Below are positions 20,061 to 33,256 of a stretch of DNA of 64,000 nucleotides, one piece after another; the first letter of the stretch is position 1; each line of letters begins with the position of its first letter. The position numbers and the translations under genes are program-made. Source of the DNA: Litoditis marina (Eukaryota; Nematoda; Chromadorea; Rhabditida; Rhabditidae); the NCBI GenBank assembly GCA_964036275.1, contig OZ038433.1:35497336-35561335 (forward strand), written 5' to 3'. Under the pieces are notes generated by a model. The model was not told the origin of the DNA, did no database searches, and was given only the letters and a program-made list of their open reading frames with translations.

Positions 20061-23000
20061 TTAGTTGGAACATACAGAGATGTGAGAGCTATGAATTATT
20101 ACCAAATTGTTAACCTCCTCTTTCCACCGATTCTTGAACATGTCCTGCTGGAACACAATCATGAAAAAGCTGAAATACAAGCTTATATACCAATGTAACA
20201 ATCTAAGTAAGTTCCACGTTGATGGCTATTTAGGAACAGGTTCATGTTCACGTTTGTATCACGTACAGATAGAATCCGCATCGATGAAAATCGTTTATTG
20301 TACCTTGAACTTTGGCATTTTCATGGTGAATCATTCGCTGAGTAACGTACCTGTCTAAACTATGAACCAACAACCCAGTAAACGTGAAGCAGAAGAAGAA
20401 CCAAATGGTCCCATCAAAGTAGACCCATAGTTTAGTCATGACCGTGATGTCAATAGCAAACAGCAGATCTTGAAGCATCGTCTGTAAGACTGTAAGTGGT
20501 GTTCTCAATTGTTCGGTATCATCTCAGTTAGACAGGTAATTGTGGACGTGTATGGGTATTTCGATGAGTGTTGTTTGCATCTTTGACGACAAACATCGTA
20601 AAAACGCATTTCTCTATTCGATAACGCACAATCACATAATTAGTTAGTTACATTCATGTTCTGGGTCTGACCTCACCAGTGCTTTTTCTCAGAACTTTAC
20701 CTGTAGAAAAAGAATGCTGTTCTTCTTCAATTTGCTGTCCTGGGTTTGTGAGCTCTTGAACTGCAAATACGAACATTGAAGCATTGAAAACATTTTTCAT
20801 GACCAGTTGAATAACACCTGCTAGATGTTATTTTGCGTCACTGACTAGTTTTTGCTCTATCGAAACAGATGCATATGTGTATTCCTGATTGAATGGTTCA
20901 TACAACGTGAGCTGATGAGTCATTGATAGATTAGTTGCTTGACACCTCGCGTCTGTGAGAAACCAATTCTCAAATTTTAAATGTCTCAATTTAACGAGGC
21001 AGAACATGTGGTATCTTTGTCACTCATGTACTTCTTACTAAACTTATTCAAATTTGGCGGGCCTCTTCTTATTTTGTGCCCGAGGTTCTTCTGTAAGATT
21101 GATGTAATGGTTATCGGGCTTTACAGTCTTATCACGCGATTTTCGAAGCCCATCAACTTTTACACTTTTACGTAATAATTATATCATTGCATTTTAGTTT
21201 GTGGAAAAAAGAGAAGAGAAAGAAAGAAATATCATCAAATTATAAACCCACGTAAAAAGTCATCACTTTGACAAAAGTAGGAACGTTGATTATCAATGTT
21301 GTACCAGCCGCTATATAGACGAGGTACGACTGGTCCTCCAAAAGGGTACATTCCGACCCAGCTAGAGTCCATGTCATAGTAGCCGCACCGTAGGTGAGAA
21401 AACAGCTTGTTACTGAACGCTTCATTCAGTTAACACACATTCAAATCAAAACACTATTATGTGTTCGAAGTTCCACTTTTATCATTAGTTTCAGAACAAA
21501 AAGATCGTCGAAGTTATAAAAAACTCCCATAAAACTAAAACTAAGTGGTGTGTAGTTGAACGTAATAGCACTTGCGTCTGCTAACTGTGTAGCGGCAGTT
21601 CCGTTTCTTTAATTGATACCAGATTTTCCTGCTTCTCATTTAAAGGTACGTGTTCCTCACTTGCAGACAAATCAACTAGAAGCTCATCTCTATCGGTTTT
21701 GTCAAGTTGTAGTTCCGTTTCAGTGCATTAGTTGACCATACATTAACTTCGGTCGCACACTATAGCAAACTCCTCACCCTGTAGACTGACATAGAACCAG
21801 TACAGTTGATCCACGATAAGTAATGTCACAAAAATCTGCAACAAAAAGAATCGAAACGACATAACGAATATTTATCAATGTGTGGCACTCATGAAAGTTA
21901 AAGAAACTCATCATTTTATCGTTCTAACGTAGAGACCTACAGTATGAATTCGAAACCTGAAATCGTTTTCTCAAGGTATCAGTTCTCGGAAAACTTCAAT
22001 GTTTTTGTGATATCATCTCCTGTTATCTGAAACAGTTTATGTGGTGGTTTTTCATTAGAAAACATCTTTGCGCAAAATGGAGGTGTCCTCAGGAAAGTGA
22101 AGCAAAATACAGTTTTGTACCTTGGTTGCCCATTCACCAAAAAGTCTGGAGTACAGAATCGGAGCGAACACTGCAATGAACCGATTCAAAGCTATGTAAA
22201 TGCAGACGAACTGGTTGAACGTGTAGATATTGGCCATAAATGAAGTAACGACCCTGTTCACTGTTTCTGATGCGTACGGCTCACCCCTGAAAAAAGTGTT
22301 TTCCGATTCCTACACCCAAAAATTGTGTTCAAACATTATACACAAAAGCTTTCTTGTTAAAACTGGAAAATATATGTTCGACTAACGACTACGATGTTCT
22401 TCCTTTCTGTCAGTTTCATCCTTATCACTGCTAACATTTTTGCCTCGGACATATTAGAACACTTGAATCAGTAGTCTGCAAAACACCATGTAAACTTTGC
22501 TCAAATTGCTCATTTGCTATTGAACTTCATTCTCAGTTATCCTGCTAATCAGATTAGATTTGTTTGAAAGGATGATTATTTGATTTCTGGATGGGGTCGG
22601 TGACGAAGCGTTTAGTAATTTAACTGTAAACTTATGTAGAGGAAAACAAGTTCATAAGTTATTGTTAGTATAATGATTTGGTTCTACACATGGTTCGACA
22701 GAGAAACGAAATGGTTCTAGTCGTACGAAGTTACAACCGTTCAACGAGAAGAGTTGCCTTCGACAACCAATGTCGACCATAGAGAATTTGCAGAAACGGA
22801 AATCTCGGATGGTTGTGAAACATCATATTGCAACAATATGAAATGTAGAAATGAATATTGCACGATGAAATCTTAAAAGCACATCAGACTGCGCACAGAA
22901 GCGGGTTCACCGTAAACCCGATCCCACTTTTGAATTTGAAAACTCACATTATAGTCAGTGGCAGCTGCCAAAACAAATATCCACACAGTGCGAGAAAATT

Positions 23001-23443
23001 GGCGCAACTTTTCGTTATACAGACTATGTTGAATGAAGTGAGTTTCTCCGAGCTGGTAAGCAGACAATAAACTACACAAGTTGTAGTTGATATTCCGAAA
23101 ATTGCGAACTGAAAGTTGAAACCCCAAGTTTTTGTCTTCCTAAAAGATTCAAAGGGTAGCCGCGATCGATTAACAGAACAAAAAAACCTGGTTACACAAA
23201 TTAGTTAACTACTCCTACCGTTATCGCTCATTCTGTCAGTTTTTACGATGGATGACACTATACTCTGATTCCACCAGAAAATTATAGTAATCTGAAGATG
23301 TAATTCAACATGCCATACAAGATCAGATAATTAGACAGTAGAACCTATTGTACGAAATGTTCTTAAGAGTTATGAAGTATTCAACTACTCACCGAACCCA
23401 TCATAAAGGAGCATATGAGTCGGTCGGTTGACGTGACACTCAT
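20061..23443 (-). CDS. Srx-type seven-transmembrane chemoreceptor (paralogue)
   Basis: Eight exons on the minus strand: 23393-23443, 22948-23108, 22121-22286, 21778-21835, 21252-21412, 20701-20760, 20351-20481 and 20061-20169. Together they encode 298 residues in consistent phase. Motifs parallel the gene at 11.6-14.1 kb: TSFNIVCITKSCANF and FWQLPLT, ALNRFIAVFAPILYSRLF after the third membrane segment, CFLTYGAATMTWTLAGSEC, and WFFFCFTFTGLLVHSLD. Exons 2, 3, 4 and 7 have exactly the same lengths as in the paralogue, so this is a recent duplication. The C-terminal tail is longer (stop at 20061). AATAAA on the minus strand lies near 19926. A chemosensory receptor role follows from the family. 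Confidence 0.82.
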
Positions 23444-23692
23444 TTTATAATGACGTTCCGTAGAACTAAGGTTAGATCTTAGCTATACTCAGATCTACCA
23501 GCTTGTCGACGTATTCTCTGAATAGAAACAATCACGGTTTATAACAATTTGAAACAATTAAAATCAACGACGACTTTTAAATGATTAAAATAAACAATTA
23601 ACGGCTATGAAATCAGTAGAAAACATCAAGGTGCACACAAACTTTCAATACACAATACAAACGACACAAAGAGTTATCTTTGCCTCTACTCT

Positions 23693-23712
23693 CCCCCCCC
23701 CCCCCCCCCCCC
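23693..23712 (+). repeat. C20 homopolymer tract
   Basis: Twenty consecutive C (G on the minus strand), upstream of the second Srx-type gene. Confidence 0.98.
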
Positions 23713-24001
23713 ACAGCTGAAATGTTCCCCTCACACTGAAAAACTATTAGAAGAACTTTACTTGAATTAACAGGTAAACATTTTGTTGTGTCATTTCTCC
23801 CACACGACTGAAAATGCTAACTACTAATGAGCAAATAGTGTATGTAATTAAAATAAAACTAACTGAGCAGTAATTAAAAAAAAGAGTGTGATTTGAGCAT
23901 CTATTGCGAAAAAGTGTTAGCATCAACCGCCACTTTATCGTTGAAACACATGACTTGATTTTGTTATAAAAAATCGGAAACGTTTACTTGATATTCCTTA
24001 T

Positions 24002-24188
24002 AATTACTCGGAAAATAGAGGCATAATGTTCACTAGATGGTGAACAGATACTTACTTACTTAGTTACTTAGTTTAAGTATCTGTTCACCATCTAGTGAAC
24101 ATTATGCTAAGTACTAGGTAAGAAAGTAAGTAAGTGAGTAATTACTCGGAAAATAGAAGCATAATGTTCACTAGATGGTGAACAGATA
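24002..24188. repeat. 49-bp direct repeat with an inverted copy between
   Basis: AATTACTCGGAAAATAG plus GCATAATGTTCACTAGATGG occurs at about 24002-24050 and 24140-24188 with one mismatch. The core is also present inverted at about 24078-24107. The core itself has dyad symmetry (GTTCAC...GTGAAC). Confidence 0.9.
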
Positions 24189-25116
24189 GCCTATTTGAAA
24201 TGGAAACATGAATACGTCATATAACTATAAGTGAAATAGACCTCATAGGAAACAACCGTCTTTCCGAAAGGGACAGTTTTTTAGTGTTCTGCGTTGTTTA
24301 AATACAACATTAAACGAACACTAATATGAAGTACTAATGTGAGAGGCCGAAAAACTGAGTCCGATCGTAGCACTTTATACTAAATGAAGGTACAGGGAAA
24401 AGAATGTTGACGGCAAAACTAGAGCAGAACTCACCAACTGTTAAAAACCCATTTGATTAGTGGTTCTGTATTTCATATATGTACTAGTGGTGTATTTTGT
24501 GACCGTTTAACACTTCGCTTTTGCATTTATGGAGCAGCCGACGCACTTTAACCCTAACCGAGCATGATCATGCGAACGATCTCTTTAAAAATGTCTTCTT
24601 GCAATATTCCTTAAACTAGCTTTTGTCCTACAATTTATGGTACAATCACTGTCGCCGAGCACTATTGATTTGCATGTGCGCGTAACAGGGTAACCATACT
24701 TTTTTTTGCCATTTTCTCAACTTCTCTCCATTTACCTATTTGGAGTACCACATAGTATGTGAAAAGTTACGTGTTCAATCGCGAAATGTTGTTATTCATT
24801 CTACTCTTTGGTGCCCTTGAATCACCTCATTGTACAATCAAAAACATCTAGTCGGACTCGGGGCAACATTCCCTGATTTACTGTTTTCAAACGAAAAATT
24901 TCCGACAACCCGGATTTGAGAACTTCACTACTCATTATTACATTTCTATTCGGTCTTAGATAAGATATGCTTGTTCCATTTCACTAGTTCAAAAACGTAT
25001 ACAATGGATAAATAATAAACGTGGGATGCAAAGAGAGCGTACAGTAATGTGAAGTAGATTTCCAGAAAGGATATATATTAGGTTGCACTAATTGATACAA
25101 ACAAGGGGAACAACAC

Positions 25117-25269
25117 TTTTGAATCTCCAGGGAGCGAACCAGGTCTCTCTCGATACCATGAGGGAATAGTTTTTATATCATTCCGGCTAACCAATTAAAC
25201 TCATTTCGGCTAACCAATTAAACTCATTTCGGCTAACCAATTAAACTCATTTCGGCTAACCAATTGAAC
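25117..25269 (-). repeat. tRNA-like sequence with 23-bp tandem expansion
   Basis: The minus strand reads TTTAATTGGTTAGCCG (A-box-like) and, further on, CCTGGTTCGCTCCCTGG (B-box-like, about 25120-25136). The A-box-containing unit TCATTTCGGCTAACCAATT plus AAAC is repeated four times with a 23-bp period (25178-25269). The body cannot fold into a normal tRNA, so this is a pseudogene or SINE head. Confidence 0.55.
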
Positions 25270-26054
25270 TTGGATTAACAATTATAGGCGACATCGGCGT
25301 TGGAAAAACCCCCGGTAATTTGATAAAGAATGCTGCTGCAAGGAAGTGTTCAACAATTTAGTATACTGTTCGTGTTTCGAACGATTTCTTGCCCATAAGT
25401 TGAATAGGCAAACAAATGTCGAGTAATTTGTGAATATTGTAGGAGGCAGGAGTAATTCCACAGGCAGCCCACGAATGCTAACGACAGTCAGAGAGCACTC
25501 TACGAAAATTTGTTTTTCTTTGTAAAGCGATCCAGTTGCTCCTATTTCCGTGTAATGTCTCTTGCCGTGTTTATGCCTTCACCTTCGGTGCAGTAGTGCA
25601 TACAAACTTAATATGCGTGTAATTGTTGATGTACAACTACTTTATTCTCGAAGTATGTATCTGGCTACAGTTTTGCCTTGCTAGTGGAGTTGACCAGAAT
25701 TATGTGCGGTTTTCGTGTCCTACTTTTTTGAACTGATTTGAGCAAAGCTCAACTCAGCCGTATGCATTCACGAATCAAACATGGAATGAACTATGTAAAC
25801 GCGTTTTTCCATCTTTTCTTAAATTCCAATATAAATGTAAATTTCGTTTCTTATTTTGAGCGTTTCCTGTAAATGACGCCAATATGCTTCGTATAAGGAG
25901 TGACCAATACATCGTTATAGTTCGATATCGAAACACGCTGTTATTCTCAAAATTCGAGCTAACTGAGCGCCATCAAACTACAAACACAACGGGGTGGAGT
26001 AAGATACACCATATATAGGTTTTGTCAAACCGTTGTAGACAGCGTACGGTAAAT

Positions 26055-26215
26055 TTGGTAGGGGGCGGGGTTTGGCGAGCGGCCAGCTCATCTGCGTATC
26101 CTTGATCCACACACTCTCTCGCCTGTTGGCAAGTAATCAACGACCGCTCGCCCTGTATCGCTAAATCAATCGAGCCCTGAGCTGTCTTTCTTGGGAAAAT
26201 TGCGACTATAGGCTT
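26055..26215. repeat. Dispersed repeat, copy 1
   Basis: TTTGGCGAGCGG, CACACT, TGTTGG, AACGACCG, AATCGA and TTTCTTG occur in the same order and spacing at about 45455-45590 in a P5CS intron. GGCGAGCGG and CCGCTCGCC form an inverted pair inside it (about 26076-26151). Confidence 0.5.
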
Positions 26216-26610
26216 GGTGTCGTCTACGTGACACAGTTCAGTGTTGTATGGGTGATTGTGTTGGAAAGAAGTTTTGAATGTAGTTTTGGGTTATTTACCA
26301 GGCTGCGTCATTTTATGTACGAAAATCTCTCAACATTTTCTATTGTATTCGATGATTCAGACACTTCATTTATTCACCAAGGAAATCAGTTCAAAATAGT
26401 TTCGGTAACAACTACAACTTTTGTATGTTTCAAAGTCTACTTGACAATTAGTTTCTAATTGGAACCTTTTATACAATACACTTTCGACAAGTCTATAATG
26501 ATTACAAAATGTGGAATATAACAAACATTGCAGGGAAAGATTTTGCAGGGAAAAACGTGATGCAAAGATCATACAACATCAGATTTGAAACGAAAAATTG
26601 AATATGTACT

Positions 26611-29600
26611 CTAAATGTGAAATGTAGTGGGACTGTTTTGGTTGGCCGAGATGGTTACAACCGGTGACATTTTCCGGAATCCAATCATTGTGAGCACTTC
26701 TCGTTGAATGGTTTTGTTCATCAGAAGATACACGAAAGCCGGCATTCCTGGAACATGTTCGTAAGGTAATGTTAAATTTGTGAAAACTAAGTCGGACACG
26801 TGTGGAGACAAGTTATGATCGAGTCACGTGTGCTCACGTTTCACGTGAATATTCAAATGACTAGTCTTTTTAAGCCAAACGATGAATATCGTAGCTTTTC
26901 CAAATTCAACTTGAAACCATGGTTCCAATTTGAACATTCAAACTCCTCCTCATTTGGTGACTCAAAAAATGCACCAAGTTCACTAACTCGTTGGGCAGTG
27001 TGGCCTGAACACTTGATCGTTAGAAGACGTATACAAGAGGTTTCGAAATGAATACCAACAATGTTCAATCAGCTGTTCGGTGGAGTGAAATGAAGAACAT
27101 ACCATGTCCGACTTGCCAGCTAACATGTCCAATGAGAATGAACGAGTGCGGAGTCGGGAAGAACTGCATGTAGACGTAGATCAGCGCTGCTATCAGATTT
27201 GCCATACAGATACAAGTTGACTGTATGATGATCTGGAAAGATAAACATCATTGGAGAGAAAGTGTTTTTTTTTCAATTCAAACATTTCCAGCTATAGTTG
27301 AAATAGTTTTCAGCTATAGTTGAAATATTGAGAATAATTTGCAGTAGCAGTAAGCAATCTTTAATTCTTGTGTTTTTGTTGTTTTGGCACTCTTTTTTAT
27401 CCCCTTCTACCTCGAATTCAACCTGATAATCAAACATGTACTAGCTCGTTAATAAGGTTTGAGTTCTTCTATAGTAAAAAGTCGCTAGGTTAAGAGAGTT
27501 GCAAGACGCTACAAATACTATATTCTGAGTATTAGACAATCAGTTATGTGATATCATACCGATTTTTGAGCCCAGCTTATACTCGTCCCTTCTTGATGAT
27601 ACTTGTTCATGAGCACGTAGCACAAAGCTGCGTACAGAACACACGTGGCCACTACAACTATCAAGTTGTTGATCGTATGAGGAATGTTGTGGAACTGAAA
27701 AACATTCATTGTCAAAGAAATCACGTTCAAAGATCTCATGAGATGATCTGATTGGGTATATCGAAAGTAAAGCATATGATTTTTTCAGAGCTTCTGGTTA
27801 CCACTGTTCTCGCAAGTTTTAGAAAAATTTCTAAGCCGCCAGAACATTTGTGAAAACAGTGAATGAGGAAGCTACTCCCCCCGCCCCTCCCCTCTCGCAT
27901 CTTTGAGTTTAAAATTTCAAACCACCTGCGCCACAGTGAAAAAAGTGAACAGGGATGAGTAACTGTTGTATAGAGTTGCGTAGTTTTATTGCTAATCCTA
28001 GTTGTGTATTGTAGTGTTCGTATGAAACTAGATTAGTGTTTGTTGCATTCACTCACAAGCTCGCTCTCATGTTGAAGAATGAAGGGATCGAAGAACCAGG
28101 CAGTCATCTCGGAACTGAACAGAAGTGGCTGGGTGAACATGGTGAAGTAGATAGAGTAGAACAACGGCAAACACAGCACAAAGTATGTCTTGTTGCCGCC
28201 AAATATCTGAAATATCCCAACTGCAGGGCTTAATCACGCACATTGAATTGTGAGTGTAGAAGATCGGAAACCAGCCTGACAAGGATATAATTTTGAGGTT
28301 GCCCAGTTACTTTGAAGTTAGGTTAGGCAACAAAGCTCACGTTAATAGTTGCCGCCTCGAGTACCCTAGGTGAACTGCAACTGCTGCACGACACGTTGGT
28401 TACCGTTCTCCTTTATGCAGCCAAGATTTACTACAGGTAGACTCAATCAAACTCATAATTCATGTGATGGAGAGCTCTGTGAACACCATGTGATTACTAC
28501 TATTGTCATATCTGCAAAAAACTGTTCATCCCCTGGATAATCTCCGGTTTTCTGATATACGTCAGCCTTTTTCCCTGAGGTGGCATTTGTTCTATTCAGT
28601 TCACATTCATCCTAATGAATATCTCCAGATCTTGCTCAATGATTCGACATTTCTTGCAAATAGCGGGATGTACAAGATGTCTAGTTTACGTACTACTCAC
28701 CGCCGGCATAAGATGAGGTTTCCAGAGATCGATCAGCCGATTGGTCACGAGCACCAGGCAATTCATGCAGGCACCACACCAAAGACCTGTATGTACATCA
28801 AACTGTGTTGAATACTTATAGTTAGCGACTCTCACAAACCATTAGTTGACAATGTAAAATGTCTAAAGTTCTCTGTACTGAATACGGTTGGTTAGAGTTT
28901 GGTCGCGACTGTATCAATTGTCATTCACTGTTGGCTAATTTGAGCTCTGGAGTCTGGAAATTGATAGAACCATAGACCACATTAATAATTATATAGATCA
29001 CTTACCAAGTCCAATGGCTCCAGTAACGAATATGAGGTTTGGATGACTGCAGTAGGTGGCCCCGACCAGCCAGAAGTAGCCCGTGAGCATGGAGTTCACC
29101 GCAATGGCTAACATGTCATATGCGCCTACAATCGAATTTGAATGCAAAACACCACATTAAAAGAACAAAACAACATTTGGAACTGACTTGATAAGATGAC
29201 TAGAAGCTTTTTGCAATAACCGCCCAGGCTAGCGCTATATGCTATCCTTTTACCGAGCGCAGTATTTCCGATATCTCTCATTTCACAAGATCATATATGT
29301 TCTTACTCCAATAAAACACAAGCACAAAATGATAGATTCTCACCAAGAACTAGCATTATCTTGTAGCAGGACAATTTTCTGTATTCATTCTTCAGCATAA
29401 CGGAAGTGACAGCCACGTACACTAGCTGGAAAAGTAGGTTAAAATAATTATTGACAATCATGTCAGGTAGTTTGAAAGAATAAAATCGAATTTTTGATCG
29501 TGGCCTCGACCCTGGTTATTTACAAAATACGATCTTTTTTCATTCAGGAACCTTGAATTTCAACTATTAAGAAGTGGAAACGGAACAGGTGTTTTTAAGC

Positions 29601-30410
29601 CGATGGAGCCTGAAAATAACACAACACTATTACTATTACTTACACATTACATATCAAGTTTTGTTATTCTCAGTCACCCACCTCTGCGAAAATTCCGTAT
29701 AAAATGAAAGCTACTCCAAGGATAGGGTTTTTGTCGCCTCGTTTCTGCCATTGCTCGTTGGAGAGTGCCGAACGACTGAAAATACAAGAAGTATTGCTGA
29801 GCTGAGCTAGTTTCTCGCTCATTTGTCATGTTGATTAATCTCATATCACGATGATTTCACGTAAAATCTACTATTATAGAAACGATTCACAAAAACAGTG
29901 ATATATAGACAGCTGTCATTCATTATGTTGTGAAAGCTACTTTTAAACTTAAACTTTTGAGGAATAGACCTCGGTTGCATTCTGAGGGTAACCTTAAATC
30001 TACAACAAGTGAGTTTTTATGATAACCGTTTTGTGACATGTTAACTTAATGGTAAATTTAATGTGTATATGTTCCGTTACAATCTGATTTTGTATTTGGC
30101 TACTGTCGTTACTAACACTTCCGAATACATTTATGCGAGGTCAGCCGTTTTGTTTGCAGCAGGAGACTAAGGCCTCCTTTCCAGTTCATAGAGGAAGTAT
30201 CTGACATGCGCTATACTCACATAGAAAAATCGTCACTTTCTGAACAATTTAGGGATCGACAAGAGGTGAAATAAAAAGGTACGTTTCTGATCTACCCCCC
30301 CCCCCCCCCCCCGATATAACAATATTAGTCTTGATATACTCAAGAAGTACTCACCTGCAAGAGTAGAGGGGTATGTTCTGTGAGCCTCCCGCCGAGATGT
30401 ACCACTCCAT
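26611..30410 (-). CDS. Srt-type seven-transmembrane chemoreceptor
   Basis: Nine exons on the minus strand: 30355-30410, 29682-29775, 29344-29425, 29006-29125, 28701-28786, 28057-28206, 27560-27694, 27103-27232 and 26611-26747. All are in phase and the product is 329 residues. The extracellular N-terminus has MEWYISAGG and YSCSRSALS, followed by seven hydrophobic segments. Landmarks are LKNEYRKLSCYKIMLVLG, GAYDMLAIAVNSMLTGYFW, MNCLVLVTNRLIDLW at the end of the third helix, NLIAALIYVYMQFFPTPHS in the sixth, and GHGMPAFVYLLMNKTIQREV entering the tail. These match the nematode Srt class of serpentine receptors. It is the intact paralogue of the damaged gene at 34.9-41.9 kb. Family name by motif memory; 7TM nature is certain. 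Confidence 0.82.
30295..30312 (+). repeat. C18 homopolymer tract
   Basis: Eighteen consecutive C inside intron 1 of the Srt-type gene. Confidence 0.98.
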
Positions 30411-30930
30411 CGTCGATCAAGGCTAAGTGATGGTGGAACCAACTTCTTCGCTCTTATATATTACCTCTCTTTTGTATCTTGACTCTGAAGGGGTTTACCC
30501 CGCCCACGAACCTCCGAGTATGACATATGAAAAGTAATCCTACATCCGTTCGAACAAAAGAACCTATTATACCCGACATAGTGATACTCAAGTGGCATTC
30601 CTTAGACCAGGATATAGTAGTGGTAAGTGCGCATCAAGCAAGGCTAGACATGAGATCAGGTGAACTTGGTGACAAGGATCGTTCACCCACTATCAATGTT
30701 CTCTGAAAAAAGACCACCTGCAGCTAATAGATTTGATTTATTTATTTACATGCAAGCATGTACATGGAGAGAACGAAAAATGAATAAAAACCAAATGAAT
30801 TTGAGCAATATGAAAACACGAATCGAAACATGGTGAACATTAAGGTGAACATTGAATGAGCATATATATGACTACAGTACAACGATTGACACTTCAATGG
30901 GGTTTTGACTAATAAACATAGTAAGGTCAG

Positions 30931-31700
30931 TTACAAGTGCTTTTCCGAAAAATATTTCTTGGCCGCCGCAAGAGAACTCGGAATATTTTTGTTCTTGCTG
31001 TGTTTCAAGTATTTTGAACCGGCACGAATAGTGAAGAACTGTGCACGATGACTAGTTTTTGGTATTGGAAAGCTGATCTTCTCCTTTGTACCTCGGGTAC
31101 GTGAACGATTGAACGTGAAAAAGTCAATCGCATTTAGACCATATTGTCCAGTTATTATTTTGTGTATCATAACTAAGTCAGTTGTATTTCTTCTAGATTC
31201 CAATGATATCAATTTTAATTTCCTGTTCCTAAATGAAGAGCTGGGAATAGTGCAATATTTGTAGCCACCAAGCCGGAAGAACAATTTTCTGGTGAAATTA
31301 TTCTAAACTGATTCAATTTTCTTTACGAATCATCTATCTGAATTGAACACCGTTGTTCCGAACTCAACCATTGGACGAATATAGGTTTTGTACCCTTTAA
31401 TCCAAATACTTTCTTTATTGGTTTTCAATACCTTGAAAAGATTGTAAGTTCTATATTTTGCTAACTGTACAATATGTCGCACATGATCTTTGAAGGAAAG
31501 ACTGCTATTCAACAAGAAACCCAAATCTCTAACTTTTTCAGTACTTGCTAACTTGCTTCAGAACTGATCCGTTCAATGTATAGTTTTGCTTCGGGTTGTT
31601 GTAGCCCAGATGCATAACTTGTGATTTTTCTACTGATAGTGGTAATAGGCTTGTCATTAACTTGTCATTAATAGGCTTGTCATTAACATTGTTTCACAAC
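30931..31700 (-). pseudogene. 3' fragment of a non-LTR retrotransposon reverse transcriptase
   Basis: The minus strand encodes, in order, PLSVEKSQVMHLGYNN, then GFLLNSSLSFKDHV, then YKTYIRPMVEFGTTVFN, then NNFTRKLFFRLGG and RNRKLKLISLESRRNTTDLV. This is the thumb and C-terminal part of a CR1/Jockey-like LINE reverse transcriptase. Two in-frame stops separate VFNSDR from NNFTRK (about 31285-31330). A frame change lies near 31525-31540, before the GFLLN segment. The upstream catalytic part is absent, so this is a 5'-truncated, inactive copy. Confidence 0.8.
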
Positions 31701-31892
31701 GGCATAATGGAAACACTACTCTTCATTGTGTTGGCTTGATTTGTGAACGGATCCATCAAATGTTCTGATGTCAATGTTCCGTGCACCTCCATCATATAGG
31801 GTGTGTCGACAATAGTTGGACCCTACGGTAGAGAGTTTCTACTTTTTGAAACAATATAGATACTACTATCAAATTTGTTTTCTCTTAGTCTA

Positions 31893-31960
31893 CTCTGCTA
31901 CCTCGGCGAAAAATGCGTAGAAAATGAAAGCTAGTTCAAGGATGTTGTTTTTGAGCCCAC
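31893..31960 (-). pseudogene. Ghost of an Srt-type exon 2
   Basis: The minus strand reads GLKNNILELAFIFYAFFAE followed by GTAGCA. This aligns with exon 2 of the intact Srt gene (DKNPILGVAFILYGIFAE before its donor). No neighbouring exons are seen, so this is a remnant of a third Srt copy. Confidence 0.6.
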
Positions 31961-33256
31961 AGCTAACTGTAAACAACTCTCGGAAAGTTCCAATCAAACT
32001 AGGGTCATATGCTCAATGTTGTTTTGGAACATAATCAGATCCGATGTGTCGTCTACTAGAATTAAACGCAAGTCTATTCCAATAAGTCTTTGTGAGTTTA
32101 CCAAAAGCAAAGTGTTTACATTCGTTTTGAGAGCAAACCATCTAAGGCAAACGATCGTTTGAGCACGGGGGTAGATTTGTGCACAACCCCAGCTTGTCGC
32201 AGTACTTTTATTTATAAACCGAACAGAAGGCGTGAAATTACAGCATTGGTAAACTAGCAACTATGCAGCTAGTATTTATCTGTTCCGAACAAAACTGTCT
32301 GTTATACTACGAACAAACTCTGAAACTGAGAACGGTATTGTAGTACTGTTCACATGAGAATGTTATAACTATTGTCCCACTCATTATTAACGTTTAATTT
32401 GAATCGCCTATATGGTTCAAAGAGACTGAACCCCTGTGTTGACAAAAGTCCATGATTTTCCCAGGATAATGTTTTAACTATTCGCCAAACGCGATATCAC
32501 ACGTTTCATTTATCAATTATCTCAAACAAACTGGGAAAGTTCAATTAAGTTGCGTGCAAGTTTGACTAATACTATTGTGACTCTTCCAATGGATTTGAAA
32601 AAAAATATGATTGCGATAATTGTTCCTACATTTATCGCATAACTATAGTGTACCTACTATGATCAGTCAGTTGTAGTCTTCAAAGAATAATTCCCATTAC
32701 AATTTCAACTGAACAATGAAACTCGTGGAACGAATGTCCGATCTACGAATTAGTCTAATACCCTTCAATTTTTGTTAGAAACAATTATCATTCCAGATTA
32801 CAGACAGACTATAATGGAATACAATCTATGTTCCACACAAAGTCATCCTTTAAGTGCATCTTCGGCGATCTCTGTTTTTATCATTCATCCATTTAGTTAG
32901 TGACTCAGTTACTTCTTGGTTAGTTTCAAAAATAAACTGACCTTATTTTCTGGGGTATCATATTGAAAGTACAAATTTAAACCAGGAACTACCGTGTTTG
33001 TGATTGAAAGGGAAATACGACGAATTTTTTTTTGTTTCAAATCGCGAAGTCGTTTGCAAATGTACCTGTGGAATAGTGTCAAAGCACGGAAGGTCACGTT
33101 ATAGTAATATATACCATCAACACCCATTGCGCCTAACTCAACCGACTTAATCTGAGTACGTACACCACAGGAAAATTATATGTTTCAGTGTTCAATTTCT
33201 CAAGTTTTTTCAACCATATTTCCAGGAAAAAACAGCGTCGCACACAGAAACCAATC

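Larger units (their letters stand above)
23444..26610. other. Intergenic between Srx-type and Srt-type genes
   Basis: No gene recognised. It holds a C20 tract (23693-23712), a triple direct/inverted repeat (24002-24188), a 23-bp tandem array within a tRNA-like sequence (25117-25269) and one copy of a dispersed repeat (about 26055-26215). Open frames here are short and lack splice sites or family resemblance. Confidence 0.5.
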
